Assembly (NCBI GenBank): GCA_900763965.1
Contig: CAAFMG010000011.1
Span: 1-49,708, forward strand
Length of the DNA: 49,708 nt
Direction of reading: 5' to 3'
Origin: an uncultured Oscillospiraceae bacterium
GTDB taxonomy: Bacteria > Bacillota > Clostridia > Oscillospirales > Oscillospiraceae
A model generated the notes under the pieces. The model worked only from the letters and a program-made list of their open reading frames with translations, was not told where the DNA came from and searched no databases. The translations under genes were made by a program, and so were the position numbers. Positions 49,674 to 49,708 of this stretch are shown here, one piece after another; positions within the stretch are counted from its first letter, which is position 1, and each line of letters opens with the position of its first letter.

Positions 49674-49708
49674 GATGGGATGTTCCACAAGAAAAGAGCA
49701 ATCGGTTC

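Overview
The window is a high-GC segment of a Gram-positive, endospore-forming Clostridia chromosome, most like an Oscillospiraceae/Ruminococcaceae gut anaerobe. The evidence is sporulation genes (yabP, yabQ, spoIIE, a pdaA-type deacetylase), a SigA-type rpoD, an rpsF-ssb-rpsR operon, DAP-pathway genes, Firmicutes-style AGGAGG ribosome binding sites, and ferredoxin-type or radical-SAM enzymes suited to anaerobic life. No species is claimed. I saw no rRNA, tRNA, CRISPR array or complete insertion sequence.

Layout. 0-4.3 kb (minus): a MoxR ATPase / DUF58 / transglutaminase operon ending in a small unknown gene. 4.4-8.3 kb (plus): DUF421-DUF4363, then the conserved yabP-yabQ-divIC-S1 block, then an SDR reductase and rpiB. 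8.5-10.5 kb: a sortase-anchored surface protein and a convergent zinc dehydrogenase. 10.8-12.5 kb: an AT-richer AbiEi/AbiEii toxin-antitoxin pair with paired operators. 12.5-17.3 kb: rpoD (minus) and lepA-hemW (plus). 17.3-25.5 kb (minus): pdaA, rpsF-ssb-rpsR, dapA-dapB-dapF, a DUF2461 gene, and a metallophosphoesterase coupled to an unusual ParB-like/BMP fusion. 25.6-34.1 kb (plus): aldo-keto reductase, DUF2207 membrane protein, thiamine pyrophosphokinase, MocR regulator, sigma/anti-sigma pair, and a degenerate ADP-ribosylglycohydrolase. 34.1-38.6 kb (minus): FAD dehydrogenase, aminotransferase, exonuclease and CYTH protein. 38.8-40.7 kb (plus): spoIIE. 40.8-47.1 kb (minus): Veg-like protein, unknown gene, cytidylate-kinase-like protein, MATE pump, zinc ribbon, XRE-AbrB regulator, amino-acid permease and isochorismatase-like hydrolase. 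47.3-49.4 kb (plus): an AraC-type response regulator and a PocR-domain histidine kinase, divergent from the hydrolase and permease.

The main structure not explained by genes is a family of short non-coding palindromic elements in intergenic gaps. Three copies are exactly 161 bp (10592-10752, 13949-14109, 18507-18667) and one is internally deleted (44811-44867). A related family has GGGAA(A/G)CTCTGA ends (43671-43833, 22093-22172, 29280-29346, plus solitary ends). One end always carries a TTGC(C/T)G hexamer about 17 bp from the border. In five of seven copies that end points at the next gene start, and in one case a perfect TATAAT sits at the junction. They look like promoter-donating MITEs.

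Other points of interest are attenuator-like terminators directly ahead of the FAD dehydrogenase and MATE ribosome binding sites, a gene-less minus-strand leader at the right edge, and a PocR sensor system next to an uptake-plus-hydrolysis gene pair.
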